A stretch of 64,000 nt of DNA. Origin: Sedimentibacter sp. (lineage in GTDB: Bacteria > Bacillota > Clostridia > Tissierellales > Sedimentibacteraceae). The stretch is from the NCBI GenBank assembly GCA_018436705.1, contig JAHDLA010000018.1:186001-250000 (forward strand). Direction: 5' to 3'. The notes under the pieces were generated by a model, which was not told the origin of the DNA, made no database searches, and saw nothing but the letters and a program-made list of their open reading frames with translations. Made by a program: the position numbers and the translations under genes. Positions 45,301-54,621 of the stretch are shown in pieces; positions within the stretch are counted from its first letter, which is position 1; every line of letters begins with the position of its first letter.

Positions 45301-48300
45301 GTTTTCATTCTCGACTTGGAAAATATGACTCTCAGCATCACGAGTCTGGAAATAACTGCTGTATGTAATACCCGTAGTAAGCTTCAAATACTTCATAGCT
45401 GTAGATGCGGTATCAGAAGAACCAGCTTGGTTAAATAACCCCAGTATTTGCAGCTGATCTCCACCATAGCCGGAAGCCAGAGTATCTTCATTCACAGGAT
45501 TAGCCTGCAAATATGCATACATGGACTGCAAGGCCAGAGTTGCTTCCTCTGTATCTCCTTCCACTTGGAAGTTCAACGAATATTCTACAGCATCAGGAAG
45601 TCCGTTACTATTTACTTCCACAATGGCATTGTATTTTTGTAACTCAACTCCTGTTAACTGTGTCAATTGATAATCGCTTAAAGCTCCATAAGCAGAAATA
45701 AGTGAATTCACCCATCCCTGAGCACTTTTATCAATAATTGTCACATCATCAGGCAGAATGTTCAGGCAATTGCGTAAACTTTTAAGCCTACTCGTATTAT
45801 CCGAAACAGTATTTGCTTGTATTTCTTTTATAGCGCTGATTGCAGCATCTTGTGCAATATTTGCAGCGCCTAATGTTTCCGCATCTATAATTCCGGCAGT
45901 CCCTGACTCATAGGCTTCTTGTAAAGCCAGCCAGTTAGCAGGACGGAAAAAGCTTTCTGGATAAGCATTATAAACCTCATCTAATTCATCCTGAAGTTCA
46001 GTTTTAATAGTAGCAGGATTAGATGAAGAAACTACATGCACCAAAATATTGTCGCCGGCAACTATATTTGGATAGCTGCCATCTACCTTTGTAACATTAG
46101 CATCATATCCACCTTGAACACTTGGAGCTGTATCCATAACCGATACATAGTACCAGCCTTCTGCATATAATCCCATTGTTAAATTTCCACCTTCATCAGA
46201 AACAGCCCCACTGTTTATATAAGCAGGATTTACAGAATCTTTACTATCTGCCACATCACTATAAAATGAAGTTACATTAACAGCAGGAACATTATAACTA
46301 TCGTCCAGCAACAAGCATGATATTTTGGAAACGGAAAGTGTAAATCTTTCACCTGCTTCAACTTCAATAACTTTATCACCTGCTATTTTAAATAATGCAA
46401 GTGAGTCTTTGTATTGATCATAATTAGCATTTTCAACCATTTGACTACTTGTAGTTACCTTCGGATATTCAACAATGCTGATAACAATTTCGTCACCATC
46501 ACGGAACATCAACATACTGTCATCCAAAGAGGCACCATTGCGAGGGTTCTGCATTAACACTCCATTAACATAGACAAGAGTTAAATATTTATTGCTTTTC
46601 GGAATATCTAGTCTATTATTTAAATCCGCAAAGGAATACCTGCCATCTGTCATCATAACAGTATCGTTAAAAGTTCCTATATCTGAATCAAGTGCTTTTT
46701 CAGGATACTGAGTACTGTAGTTATCCGCTACGCGCACATGATACTGAATGTACGCTGCGCTGTTTTTCAGACCTGCACCGGCACTAAAGAGTGCATCATT
46801 TAAGCTAGTCAATTCCTTGTAATCGTCATTGAGCAAATACTTTTCGATTAACATAGGATTTTCTGATAAATAATTTTGTGCATCTGAATAAGCCTCACTA
46901 AGGATATTCCAGCTTTCAGATGTATAATCATTCCCTGTCAGATTTTCAAGATTATATTTTTCAAGCATCTTCCCAATTGAATTCCAGCACAACTGGGCAT
47001 ATTCCTCATTGCTTTTGTCAAGAAGAATATTGGAAATTATATTACTTTTAGATACCTGCTGAGCCATATTCTCCACAGAAACCTGCATATCAGATGTATT
47101 TTTAACTGTAGGATCGCCTTCTTCATCATAGAGTGAATCAAGCATTGCCTGCGTTTCTGCAATAATATCATTGCATACCTTTGAACTGTATTTTGTATAC
47201 CTATCGAGATTAACGCTCCCATCTTCTATATCATCAGTTATTTTCTGATAATTTTCATACAATAAAGTTGCATTCACCTGGCTTACCGGAATAAGCTCAA
47301 CAACTGCATCATTAATTGCTTTTATTTTTTCATTATACTCATCATCTGTTGCAGCATTTGAAAGAAGTGATTCTACAGAAATCAGAACATTCTGTAACTC
47401 GTTCCAAAATCCTCCCTTGCTGCCGTTATAAACTATCTTACCATTCCAGCGATCATCATTTGTATAATAGTCATCAGCACTGAGAGCTTTGGCGTTTTCA
47501 TAAGCAGTCAACAGAATGCTGCGCGCTGTATTTGTATCGTCTTTCTGAACAGTAACAACATATGTTGCACTGTCAAGATATCCCGAATTAGCTGTAAATG
47601 TCAATATGGACTGATTACCTGTAAGAGTACCACTATAGATGGCACTATCCATAACTGAATAATCACCATTGCCTACTTTAACCTTATACTTTAAATTTGT
47701 ACCTTCAAAAATATCTGTCAAATCAATACTGAAATTACTTACTCCTGATTCCAGAGTAAGATCTGCTACAGAAGAAACTTCTTCTTTTATTGTAGGTATT
47801 TCCCATGCTGCAACCGGAATTTGTCCACTCAAGTATGGTAACCCGCCATTTACTCCTTCTTCAGATACAAATGCATCACCCAATAAATTTGCTACTGTAC
47901 CGTTTGTAAATTCACTTATGCTTTTTTCTTCAGGTACATTTCCTATTTGATAATGTGTATAAATTGGTTCTACGCATCCGGAAAGGTAGTAGCTATTCGT
48001 GTTAGATCCTTTGAATCTATCACCTGCAATGAAATGAATCTTATTTTCATCATTACTATCCTCATTTATACGCAATTTCAATGAACCTGCATTATAACAA
48101 CTTTCAACAACTGCACATTTAACTGATCCATTTATATGAGACTGGCTAATCCCGGCTACATTAGAATTATTCCTAGTACTTATAACTTGTATAGCACCTA
48201 AATTGTAACAATTTTCAATGGAACCTTCAGATGTACTTCCCGCAATACCTGAGGCATAGTATGGGTTATTATAAGCACCTTCTGCAACAACAAATCCGGT

Positions 48301-51153
48301 ATTATAACAATTGATGATCATTGCATAGCGGAGACCTCCAACAATACCGCCAGCAGTAGCGCCACTATAATTACCTTTTGCTTTTACAGTAGCAGTATTG
48401 TAACAATTTGAGATTGCGCAACTTGAATAATCTCCGATTTTACCACTTGCCAAACCTGCAATACCCCCTGCGTGAGGTAACCCACCTGTTGTTATTCCTT
48501 TGCTCTCCTCATATTGATATATAAATGAATCTCTGACTCCAAGATCCATTATTTTACCTTCTACAACACGTCCAAATAAACCAGCAGCTATATCTGAACC
48601 ATCCGTGTAAATACCATAGACCGCATGTCCATTACCAGAGAAAATACCGCCAAATCCCGATATAGAAGCACTATTATCGCCAAAACTTCCAATAGGAGTC
48701 CATATTTTTAATCCTTTAGTATTTTCATCCCAGCTCGTCCAATCGTCTGTATTGTTTAAATAAATATCTGTAGCAAGGAATGCAGAGGCTTGGGTATTCT
48801 GCTCAACTCCATCCAATGTACCGTTAATCAGGCCTGCGAACCAAGCTAACTCCTCGGCACCGGTTATTTTATAATAACCTTCAAATTCTGGATAAGTCTT
48901 GTCACCTGCCATAACAATACTAGGCTCATCAACATAAAATTTCCAATAAGTTGATTTTTCTAACGTTAACCTTATACTTTTAGCCTCTGTATCTTTATAA
49001 GCAACAGTAATCACTATTTCTTGATCAACTGATGTATGCTTTAGCTTATTAATATATAGTATTATATTCTCTTCATTTTGGATAACGTGTAAAAATTCAA
49101 TAGCTTGTGATTCTCCATTTATAGAAATAGTTCCTACGAAATCACTTAAATCAAGATCTGTATATTGTAAACCCTTATTAATAGTTAAGCTGACAGTGCT
49201 AATATCATCTATATCAATAACATTAATATTAACTTCATCAATAGAAGATATCATCAAACCTTCTGTATTTTCTAATTCGGTATATATCTCTGTAGCTTGC
49301 CATAAAAGTATCGGATAACCGTCATTGATATCTGTATCTGACGAAAAGATATCTCCAAGTTTTGATAAAAACTCTGAAGATTTCATTTCATCCATTGTTA
49401 GTTGCATAGCATCTGAATCTGTCCCTATTGTATCTAAATAATAACAATCTATGCTGTTAGTTGAAATTGGGAAAACATTAAGCCCAGTAATCATGCCTGT
49501 ATTATAGCAATTTTTAATAACACCATCCGTATTTTGGCAAGAAACACCACCAACAAGTCTCTTATCAGCTGTTACATTTCCGGTATTGTAGCAGTTTAAT
49601 ATAGTACCAAACTTATTATTTGAAATACCACTTGCACGTGCATATCTATTTGAGCATGTAGAATTTATTGCTCCAGTATTAGCACAATTAACAATTTTCC
49701 CTTGGTTGCTGCCTGCAATACCGCCAACATATTCATTACTACTAGAAACGTCAGCCTTATTTAAGCAATTAATAATAATACCACTTTCAATATTTTCACC
49801 GACAAAAGCTCCAAGATAGCTTTGCTTAGACGCTAGTAAGCCGCTCTCTATAGTTAAATTACGAATTATGCCTTTGTTTACACTGAACAATCCGGAATAA
49901 CTTGAACCAGCGTCAATATGTAAATTATATATCTTATGCCCATTACCGTTAAACTCTCCGGTATAAGGAGAAAGAAATGGCAAAGCAGAATTAACACTCG
50001 AACCACCTATTGGTGTCCAAATCTGATTATTTAAATCAATGTCTTCTGTTAAAATCCCATTGGCATCTAAATTCTGCCCTGAGGCATCAGCCAACGTACC
50101 ATTAATAAATCCGGCAAACCAAGCAAGTTCTTCTGCATTTGATATCTGATAATAATCATCTACAATAGATGGCTCACTAACAGACGTACCATCCCAAAGA
50201 TTACTATTGGTATCAAGTACTGTAACAACAGCAACATTACTTATAGCTGTCTTAACGCTTTCACCCAGTGTATTGGTAACTGCAACGTAATAATATGTTG
50301 TTCCTTCCCCTGTTACAGGAGGAGTATAGCTTGCTGACATATTTTCATACGCCAATGTACCAGAAGCGCCGTCAATCTTAGTTCCTCCTTCGGTGCTGTT
50401 TTCATCATTGCTGTACCATTGATAATTAAGCGTACCGCCATCAGAAACAGGGTTCACAGTTACAGTCAGTTCTTCAACCGTCTCATCACCTATATTGTAT
50501 GTACCCGAAATAGGATTACTTATAATTTGAGGATATTGAGCATCCACATTATTATCATTAGACAACACCTTAACATTATCTATTGTAAGATTGCATTGAT
50601 AATTACAATCATAATGTCTAAATACTATCCTGACATCCTTACCTTCAAACCCCGTTCCAGATGCAGTCTTCTCAACATGATCCATTGTATCCAAAGTTTC
50701 TGTAAATACCGGCGTTTGAGAAGATATAGCAGAAGCTGTAGTTGTCTCTGCATCCACTACATATACAGAATACTTTTCAGCAGAATCATCAGGATCTCCA
50801 GCCCAAGCTGTCCACTTTATTTCGATATTATTAGCATCTTCAGGTACTGTTATAATCGGTGACAATAAATAATCATCTGGAACAAGCTCATCTACACTAT
50901 CATCATATGAGTATGACGTCCATGAGATATTTCCATCATAATTGATATAGTAGTTCCATGCAAATCCATCATTGTTTGCGTCCATACTTTGCCATTCGAC
51001 ATAACCATCTTCATCCTTGTTATCGAAATTATCGGAAAAAATAATTTCAGTAGAAGAATCCTCCTCTGCCAGTGCTGTTAACTGTGGTATACAAAAGACC
51101 ATTACTATAATCATTAGTAGTACCATAGATTTGATAAATCGTTTCTTTTTCAC
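42304..51153 (-). CDS. Giant SLH surface protein (2949 aa) with GLUG repeats and DUF4430 cobalamin-binding-type domain
   Basis: Signal peptide (1-30); an adhesin-type beta domain (about 35-200: FSDNFDNKDEDGYVEWQSMD); Ig-like domain (about 205-310); two GLUG-repeat blocks (about 320-575 and 750-1060, units like GGIAGSNQGKIVNCANTGAI); cadherin-like modules (about 620-735 and 1090-1190); long helical FIVAR-like stretches; a DUF4430 domain (about 2150-2290: SGWMGTLNGWFVNQGF, LENGDEIRIMFTQNLGVDLG); and three C-terminal SLH repeats (about 2765-2949). DUF4430 is the bacterial relative of the beta domain of transcobalamin and intrinsic factor. A cobalamin riboswitch with a terminator lies directly upstream. 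I infer cobalamin capture on the cell surface. The gene is monocistronic. Confidence 0.9.
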   Translation of the reverse strand: MKKKRFIKSMVLLMIIVMVFCIPQLTALAEEDSSTEIIFSDNFDNKDEDGYVEWQSMDANNDGFAWNYYINYDGNISWTSYSYDDSVDELVPDDYLLSPIITVPEDANNIEIKWTAWAGDPDDSAEKYSVYVVDAETTTASAISSQTPVFTETLDTMDHVEKTASGTGFEGKDVRIVFRHYDCNYQCNLTIDNVKVLSNDNNVDAQYPQIISNPISGTYNIGDETVEELTVTVNPVSDGGTLNYQWYSNDENSTEGGTKIDGASGTLAYENMSASYTPPVTGEGTTYYYVAVTNTLGESVKTAISNVAVVTVLDTNSNLWDGTSVSEPSIVDDYYQISNAEELAWFAGFINGTLADASGQNLDANGILTEDIDLNNQIWTPIGGSSVNSALPFLSPYTGEFNGNGHKIYNLHIDAGSSYSGLFSVNKGIIRNLTIESGLLASKQSYLGAFVGENIESGIIINCLNKADVSSSNEYVGGIAGSNQGKIVNCANTGAINSTCSNRYARASGISNNKFGTILNCYNTGNVTADKRLVGGVSCQNTDGVIKNCYNTGMITGLNVFPISTNSIDCYYLDTIGTDSDAMQLTMDEMKSSEFLSKLGDIFSSDTDINDGYPILLWQATEIYTELENTEGLMISSIDEVNINVIDIDDISTVSLTINKGLQYTDLDLSDFVGTISINGESQAIEFLHVIQNEENIILYINKLKHTSVDQEIVITVAYKDTEAKSIRLTLEKSTYWKFYVDEPSIVMAGDKTYPEFEGYYKITGAEELAWFAGLINGTLDGVEQNTQASAFLATDIYLNNTDDWTSWDENTKGLKIWTPIGSFGDNSASISGFGGIFSGNGHAVYGIYTDGSDIAAGLFGRVVEGKIMDLGVRDSFIYQYEESKGITTGGLPHAGGIAGLASGKIGDYSSCAISNCYNTATVKAKGNYSGATAGGIVGGLRYAMIINCYNTGFVVAEGAYNNPYYASGIAGSTSEGSIENCYNLGAIQVISTRNNSNVAGISQSHINGSVKCAVVESCYNAGSLKLRINEDSNDENKIHFIAGDRFKGSNTNSYYLSGCVEPIYTHYQIGNVPEEKSISEFTNGTVANLLGDAFVSEEGVNGGLPYLSGQIPVAAWEIPTIKEEVSSVADLTLESGVSNFSIDLTDIFEGTNLKYKVKVGNGDYSVMDSAIYSGTLTGNQSILTFTANSGYLDSATYVVTVQKDDTNTARSILLTAYENAKALSADDYYTNDDRWNGKIVYNGSKGGFWNELQNVLISVESLLSNAATDDEYNEKIKAINDAVVELIPVSQVNATLLYENYQKITDDIEDGSVNLDRYTKYSSKVCNDIIAETQAMLDSLYDEEGDPTVKNTSDMQVSVENMAQQVSKSNIISNILLDKSNEEYAQLCWNSIGKMLEKYNLENLTGNDYTSESWNILSEAYSDAQNYLSENPMLIEKYLLNDDYKELTSLNDALFSAGAGLKNSAAYIQYHVRVADNYSTQYPEKALDSDIGTFNDTVMMTDGRYSFADLNNRLDIPKSNKYLTLVYVNGVLMQNPRNGASLDDSMLMFRDGDEIVISIVEYPKVTTSSQMVENANYDQYKDSLALFKIAGDKVIEVEAGERFTLSVSKISCLLLDDSYNVPAVNVTSFYSDVADSKDSVNPAYINSGAVSDEGGNLTMGLYAEGWYYVSVMDTAPSVQGGYDANVTKVDGSYPNIVAGDNILVHVVSSSNPATIKTELQDELDEVYNAYPESFFRPANWLALQEAYESGTAGIIDAETLGAANIAQDAAISAIKEIQANTVSDNTSRLKSLRNCLNILPDDVTIIDKSAQGWVNSLISAYGALSDYQLTQLTGVELQKYNAIVEVNSNGLPDAVEYSLNFQVEGDTEEATLALQSMYAYLQANPVNEDTLASGYGGDQLQILGLFNQAGSSDTASTAMKYLKLTTGITYSSYFQTRDAESHIFQVENENWHITHEDFEFSNVTDLNCTAGHSTVYVGDTAYEIKEYRFEGVQEENIGWKSLVPLEYTTYHGIDKNCVNVEFKNSVCSFTMPFENVTITAVWGPVVSDDEIVSAKESAKAAINSAFEGYNEADYSEDNWRILSSAKETGLINLDQAANLDDIAEARKTALAQMVAVLTIKQEAEDPLSGGQSGMSLPDYGDVKGKVHIIVENQTFKSKASDGSRPAWKGTLIDDWYDLCEYDTMMTAVLKALQIKGCHWSTGSQGVADSWDDYDISYLASVNVNADTQGDGRDFWVDSEGGNLGEFSGEPGSGWMGTLNGWFVNQGFPEFNYKNGYLENGDEIRIMFTQNLGVDLGGSWGNSDTSISKLKITKGTLMPKFDSDITSYGLIISGSKANLKVLPEAANKNYMVKTFLNNYNNDGAHYKMTETIPVKDGDTVYVGCGEYEWPSMNNQETEAREYSGTKYTIKVYANIVDYVVDYIKRLPEKNGIIMSNYDNYKEKIDYICDIYDGLSSVEKDAVSNYNKLASLNDRYMFYSEIQDVKDLLAKIPYFSKVKLADKKDVLAADKAYNALSEEQKLYITFGDVENYNAALEVLKEMGAFDDNNAPSPILGNNEIPQEEAPLKLIIDTVVNSGKATASVTKDEIDKILDAAKDNSASSITISAKTDQDVTASVVKFAGNSISSIAKEGLSLTVETSTGTFGIDNDAIDAIASKGNGSIEISMEKLDTDKLSENNKVLVGDHPIFSLSISVSGSNVTDFGKGKITVKLPYTLAADEDESNLAVYYLDDEGNAVRMNGAYYDESIGCVIFKTNHFSVFAVVYEKQIDFSDVKEGAWYYDTVQYVVKNGLFSGTSDTTFSPDVAMTRGMLVTALYRLEGEPEVAGENSFEDVKNGAWYENAVKWSSENGIVSGYGEGIFGTNDAITREQLTTILYNYAKHKGYNVHKTASIDNYSDAVNISSWAKTSFDWACGEELVKGTTDTTLEPQSSATRAQVATILMRFCENII

Positions 51154-51256
51154 TTAGCTACTCCTTTAGTTTTTTTATATAAATTGTTTACTAAGCATAA
51201 TTTAGAGAAAACACCTTAAGATACTGTATTAAACTAATCATAAATATTATCTTAAA

Positions 51257-51295
51257 TAAAAAAAGCCGCAATAATCATAAAGATTATTACAGCCG
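51257..51295 (-). terminator. Terminator between the cobalamin riboswitch and the giant gene
   Basis: Minus strand: GGCTGTAATAATC, TTTAT loop, GATTATTGCGGC, then T7. The stem has twelve pairs including two G-T. It lies between the riboswitch aptamer and the start codon, so it is the likely off-state expression platform. Confidence 0.88.
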
Positions 51296-51319
51296 TATTT
51301 CTGCACATGCTTTATTAGT

Positions 51320-51510
51320 CCTATTATCCCCAAGCAGGTCTTCTGGCTTACGCATAGGAGAAAAACTCCAATCACACTCTGCCTTCCCAGTTTCCCAGTG
51401 ACTAACTTTCGTTATCGAGTATGATGTTAGCGCTTACAGCGGCGTTACCGCTCGGGATTTTAACCCGATTCCCTATTCTTCCTCAAAAACTTTCTCATTA
51501 ATGAGGACAC
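51320..51510 (-). ncRNA. Cobalamin riboswitch
   Basis: Minus strand. The core box AGCCAGAAGACCTGC at 51334-51348 is the B12 box. Upstream in order are GAATAGGGAATCGGG, GCCGCTGTAAGCG, and TCACTGGGAAACTGGGAAGG, matching the conserved cobalamin aptamer order. Flanking GTCCT (about 51505) and AGGAC (about 51321) can close P1. It precedes a terminator and the DUF4430 surface-protein gene, so ligand-bound RNA would shut off that gene. Confidence 0.95.
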
Positions 51511-51712
51511 TCTAGATACAACACTTATTTACTTTTTATATAATTGTGTACAATTTAAGCTACCACAATTTTCTTTCGATGTCAATAAATTTAAATTACT
51601 GACAGCAGCTTATCTCATACTTTGTGTGATACCAACTTAATATTCTGATAATACTTGATATATTGCAACCCTTGTTACTATGTAGAATTAGATTTTTTTG
51701 ATGATGTGTGCC

Positions 51713-52315
51713 CTAATTGCCCAGTCCATTTTCCATAAAATCGATATAATGTAAGTAGTATTCTTTTATAATATGATTATTTTTACTGCATATTTCAATG
51801 CCTTGAGAATAAACATAATCTAGAAAAACCGGAATCATATATGTTATTATTGAGATAATAAATTCCTCTGGAAAATCATTTCTTATAATACCATTTTTAA
51901 TATTATTTTTTATTAAATTCACGTAATACCTGTTTGTAGTATATTCCATTTTTTCATATACCTTTTTCTTAATTTCTTCATTAGTACCTTTTCTTGCCTT
52001 AATGCAAAACAAGGTAAATTCAGGATTATCTAAAGAAAAGTCCAGTGATTTATCAATTTGTTGTCTCAGTAAAGAAAAAATCGATTCTGCCTTTGGTTTT
52101 TCTTGTAGTTCTTCCATTTTATTGAAATAATTTATTTTTTCATCTATTATTAAATCAACAATATAAAAATAGAGTTGTTCTTTATTTTTAAAATAATGGT
52201 AAAAAACACCTTTACTAGTTTTTGATTCTTTTATAATTGAATTAATGGATACATGGTCATAATCATTATGACAAAATGCCTTTAAAGCTGCTTGAACAAT
52301 ATCATTTTTCCTCAT
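51713..52315 (-). CDS. TetR/AcrR-family repressor
   Basis: A 200-residue repressor. N-terminal helix-turn-helix about residues 10-55 (SINSIIKESKTSKGVFYHYF) and a helical ligand domain. It lies 94 bases downstream of the DUF6796-like membrane protein gene on the same strand, with no clear terminator between. Two TAGACCA-type dyads upstream of the membrane protein (53139-53168) could be its operators. Regulation of that membrane protein, and of itself, is inference. The inducer is unknown. Confidence 0.88.
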   Translation of the reverse strand: MRKNDIVQAALKAFCHNDYDHVSINSIIKESKTSKGVFYHYFKNKEQLYFYIVDLIIDEKINYFNKMEELQEKPKAESIFSLLRQQIDKSLDFSLDNPEFTLFCIKARKGTNEEIKKKVYEKMEYTTNRYYVNLIKNNIKNGIIRNDFPEEFIISIITYMIPVFLDYVYSQGIEICSKNNHIIKEYYLHYIDFMENGLGN

Positions 52316-52409
52316 AATACACTTCCTTATTTAGCTGAATTTATTGCATTAATAGAATATTTAATGCTTTATATACTATAATCATTATAATTACTATACT
52401 GTAAAAAAA

Positions 52410-53114
52410 CTATTCACCACTATAATTCCACATTTTTATTGTCACTAATAAAAACAATGCTGCATTCCCTTTATTAATGGCTCCTGGTGTTAGATATACA
52501 AATAAGCACGGCATAATTTTCAAACCAATCATTCCTATAATTAAAAATACTAATGGATTCAAGAAAGCTGTCCAGCGCTTTAATTGCGTTTTACCTCCTA
52601 TTATGTTTATAAACAAAATACTAGGTGCAATAAACCACGTTATAATATAATGAACCAAGAATACTGGTAAAATTGTTTTGGTAATTTCCCCTTCTATGAG
52701 CAGCTTCATTAATTCATGGTTGAATCCATTGGCTATACCAAATTTATAGATAATGGCATTCATGCTCATTAAGCCATGGATTAAAGGCGATCCCATAATA
52801 ACCCCATAAGAAAACAATATAAAAAGTATCAAAGCCATTGTTTTATTGGTTTTGCTCAATAGTTTATATAAAAGCCAAAATCCAAGTATATAGAAAGGTA
52901 TTAGAAAAGCACAGAGATAAATAGATGTAGAGAACCTCCAATGAGGCATGTTTACCCAGCTCGTTTCTATAATTGAACTGGTAGAAACACCATATTCCCT
53001 ATTAAATTCCAGTATAAAATCAGAAAAGGAAATAAGCAGTGCAGCAATAAATGAACTGATTCCCATTAATCGATATAGATACCTTTTATTGTTAATAATA
53101 TTTGTTAAAACCAT
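52410..53114 (-). CDS. Multi-pass membrane protein (DUF6796-like)
   Basis: A 234-residue protein with six or seven membrane segments (about 15-33, 60-85, 92-115, 150-172, 185-205, 210-228). The resemblance to the DUF6796 family is by pattern and not certain. No transport or catalytic motif is visible. Twin TetR-type dyads lie 25-55 bases upstream of its ATG, and a TetR gene follows it. The simplest reading is a repressor-controlled membrane protein. Confidence 0.65.
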   Translation of the reverse strand: MVLTNIINNKRYLYRLMGISSFIAALLISFSDFILEFNREYGVSTSSIIETSWVNMPHWRFSTSIYLCAFLIPFYILGFWLLYKLLSKTNKTMALILFILFSYGVIMGSPLIHGLMSMNAIIYKFGIANGFNHELMKLLIEGEITKTILPVFLVHYIITWFIAPSILFINIIGGKTQLKRWTAFLNPLVFLIIGMIGLKIMPCLFVYLTPGAINKGNAALFLLVTIKMWNYSGE

Positions 53115-53138
53115 AAAACCATCTCCTCCATTTCAATA

Positions 53139-53168
53139 TAGACCATATGGTCTAGTCCATGTGGTCTA
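53139..53168 (-). promoter_or_regulatory. Tandem TetR-type operators
   Basis: TAGACCATATGGTCTA (53139-53154) is a perfect 16-base palindrome; TAGTCCATGTGGTCTA (53153-53168) is a near copy overlapping by two bases. They lie just upstream of the membrane protein gene and its ribosome site, where a repressor would block initiation. The TetR protein at 51713 is the candidate binder. Confidence 0.78.
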
Positions 53169-53254
53169 TGTTACCTTAACTGTCTGTTTTTGTCAAGTAT
53201 TTTCTATTAAAACAAGGCATTGTCAATATCATTAATAAACTACTTACAAAAAAC

Positions 53255-53295
53255 AGGCTAAATCTTTAGGTCTTAAACGACCTAAAGATTCGCCT
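53255..53295 (-). terminator. Terminator after the methyltransferase gene
   Basis: Arms AATCTTTAGGTC and GACCTAAAGATT are perfect, nested in AGGC...GCCT, around a six-base loop, with A and T flanks. A second small hairpin, ACTATCC...GGATAGT at 53348-53369, lies between it and the methyltransferase stop. Confidence 0.88.
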
Positions 53296-53416
53296 ATTGA
53301 TTTTATGATTATTATAAAATTAATAATTCGCTCATTCAACTGTATAAACTATCCTCTGGCGCGGATAGTCAAATACTGCAAGCTTTTCCGCATAAACAAA
53401 ACCTATACTTTAGGTA

Positions 53417-54334
53417 TTAACTATTTTTTACTGCAAGACAATAATTTACATTATCAAACGCCGTCATAATATGTGTAGGATTAGCATGATTGTAGGCTTC
53501 AAAATATTGTTGTGTCATTTCCACTGGTGTTAAATGCTCATAAATTAAAAATCCTTGTTTTAAAAGAGTTTTACCCATATCTTCGTATGAATAGCTTGCA
53601 AGCATCTTTTCATTTGCAGCACCTGCCAACAAAACCTGTTTTTTCGCACGCTCTCCTGCTTTCTCAGTATAACTATTATCATCAGGATAATCAAATACAA
53701 TAGAACTCCCACTTGGTAAAATTGAGCTGAGCACAGTAATCAATTCCTCAAATATTTGCTTAGAAAGATAATATGCAACCCCGAGAATACTGCAAAAGCT
53801 AATATAATTTTCATCAAATGGAGTATTTTGAGTCAACGCTGTCATCCACTGTTCATTTGTAAAATCCGCTGCAATAAAATGAACATTATTTGGTATTTCA
53901 ATCTTAGCTTCTTCAAGACGCATTTTCTTATCATTTGCAGTAGAAGGATGATCAATCTCAAAAATCTGTATTTTATCCGCCCAAGAAGGTTGACGATAAG
54001 CAAATGTGTCATAACCTGCACCAAAAATTAAATATTGCCTTGTTCCCATCGATACAGCTGTTTGAAGTGCTTTTTCTGCAAAAGCTGATCTACCAAGCGG
54101 TGAAGGGGACAATTGGTTGTCTACTACCCATCTTAGAGCAGCATCTTTTGTTCCTGTAAAACTAGGATTGAAAAAACCAATACCGTCTGCCATACTTTTT
54201 GAAATTTGAAGGTATTCTTCATCCTTCAAAAGCATCTTGGCAATGCAGTCGTCAAAAATTTTAACTTTATTATTTTCAACGTGGTACGCTCTTGAGAATG
54301 CACTAACAAGTGCCGTCATGCTTTTTTGTTCCAT
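53417..54334 (-). CDS. Class I SAM-dependent methyltransferase (LCMT/PPM1-related family)
   Basis: A 305-residue protein of the leucine carboxyl methyltransferase-like bacterial family. The SAM motif is YLIFGAGYDTFAYR (about residue 97) and the acidic ribose contact is IFEIDHPST. DFTNEQW and FCSILGVAYYLSK follow the family order. Bacterial members are mostly uncharacterised, and some act in secondary metabolism. AGAGGTGA precedes ATG. It is monocistronic, with terminators on the downstream side. Substrate unknown. Confidence 0.88.
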   Translation of the reverse strand: MEQKSMTALVSAFSRAYHVENNKVKIFDDCIAKMLLKDEEYLQISKSMADGIGFFNPSFTGTKDAALRWVVDNQLSPSPLGRSAFAEKALQTAVSMGTRQYLIFGAGYDTFAYRQPSWADKIQIFEIDHPSTANDKKMRLEEAKIEIPNNVHFIAADFTNEQWMTALTQNTPFDENYISFCSILGVAYYLSKQIFEELITVLSSILPSGSSIVFDYPDDNSYTEKAGERAKKQVLLAGAANEKMLASYSYEDMGKTLLKQGFLIYEHLTPVEMTQQYFEAYNHANPTHIMTAFDNVNYCLAVKNS

Positions 54335-54621
54335 TTTAAATCACCTCTTATACTTAATACACCTAAAACTCAGAAACTACAAGACTTGAAATTTTGCTCA
54401 TTTTATGATATTGTAAGCATAGAAAATCAATAAAATTTTATTTACATCACATATTTTGTCGCCAATTTTTCTTTTAAAATTAAACTCCAAAACAAACCTG
54501 CAAGCACATGCAATACACCCGATAAATTCTTACATATATTTGACAAAATATTTTTATGGTGGTAATAATTGATTTTTATGCTCTTGGAGCTAATTTATAT
54601 AATCTTGCAAGGAGGGATGGT

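Noticed and set aside
48000..50000. Repeated units in the giant gene considered as CRISPR or DNA tandem repeats
   Set aside because: Repetition is at the protein level (GLUG motifs) with varied DNA, no constant repeat-spacer spacing.
44356..50862. Plus-strand frames under the DUF4430 giant gene, up to 147 codons
   Set aside because: Shadow frames of a continuous 2949-codon gene with recognised domains.
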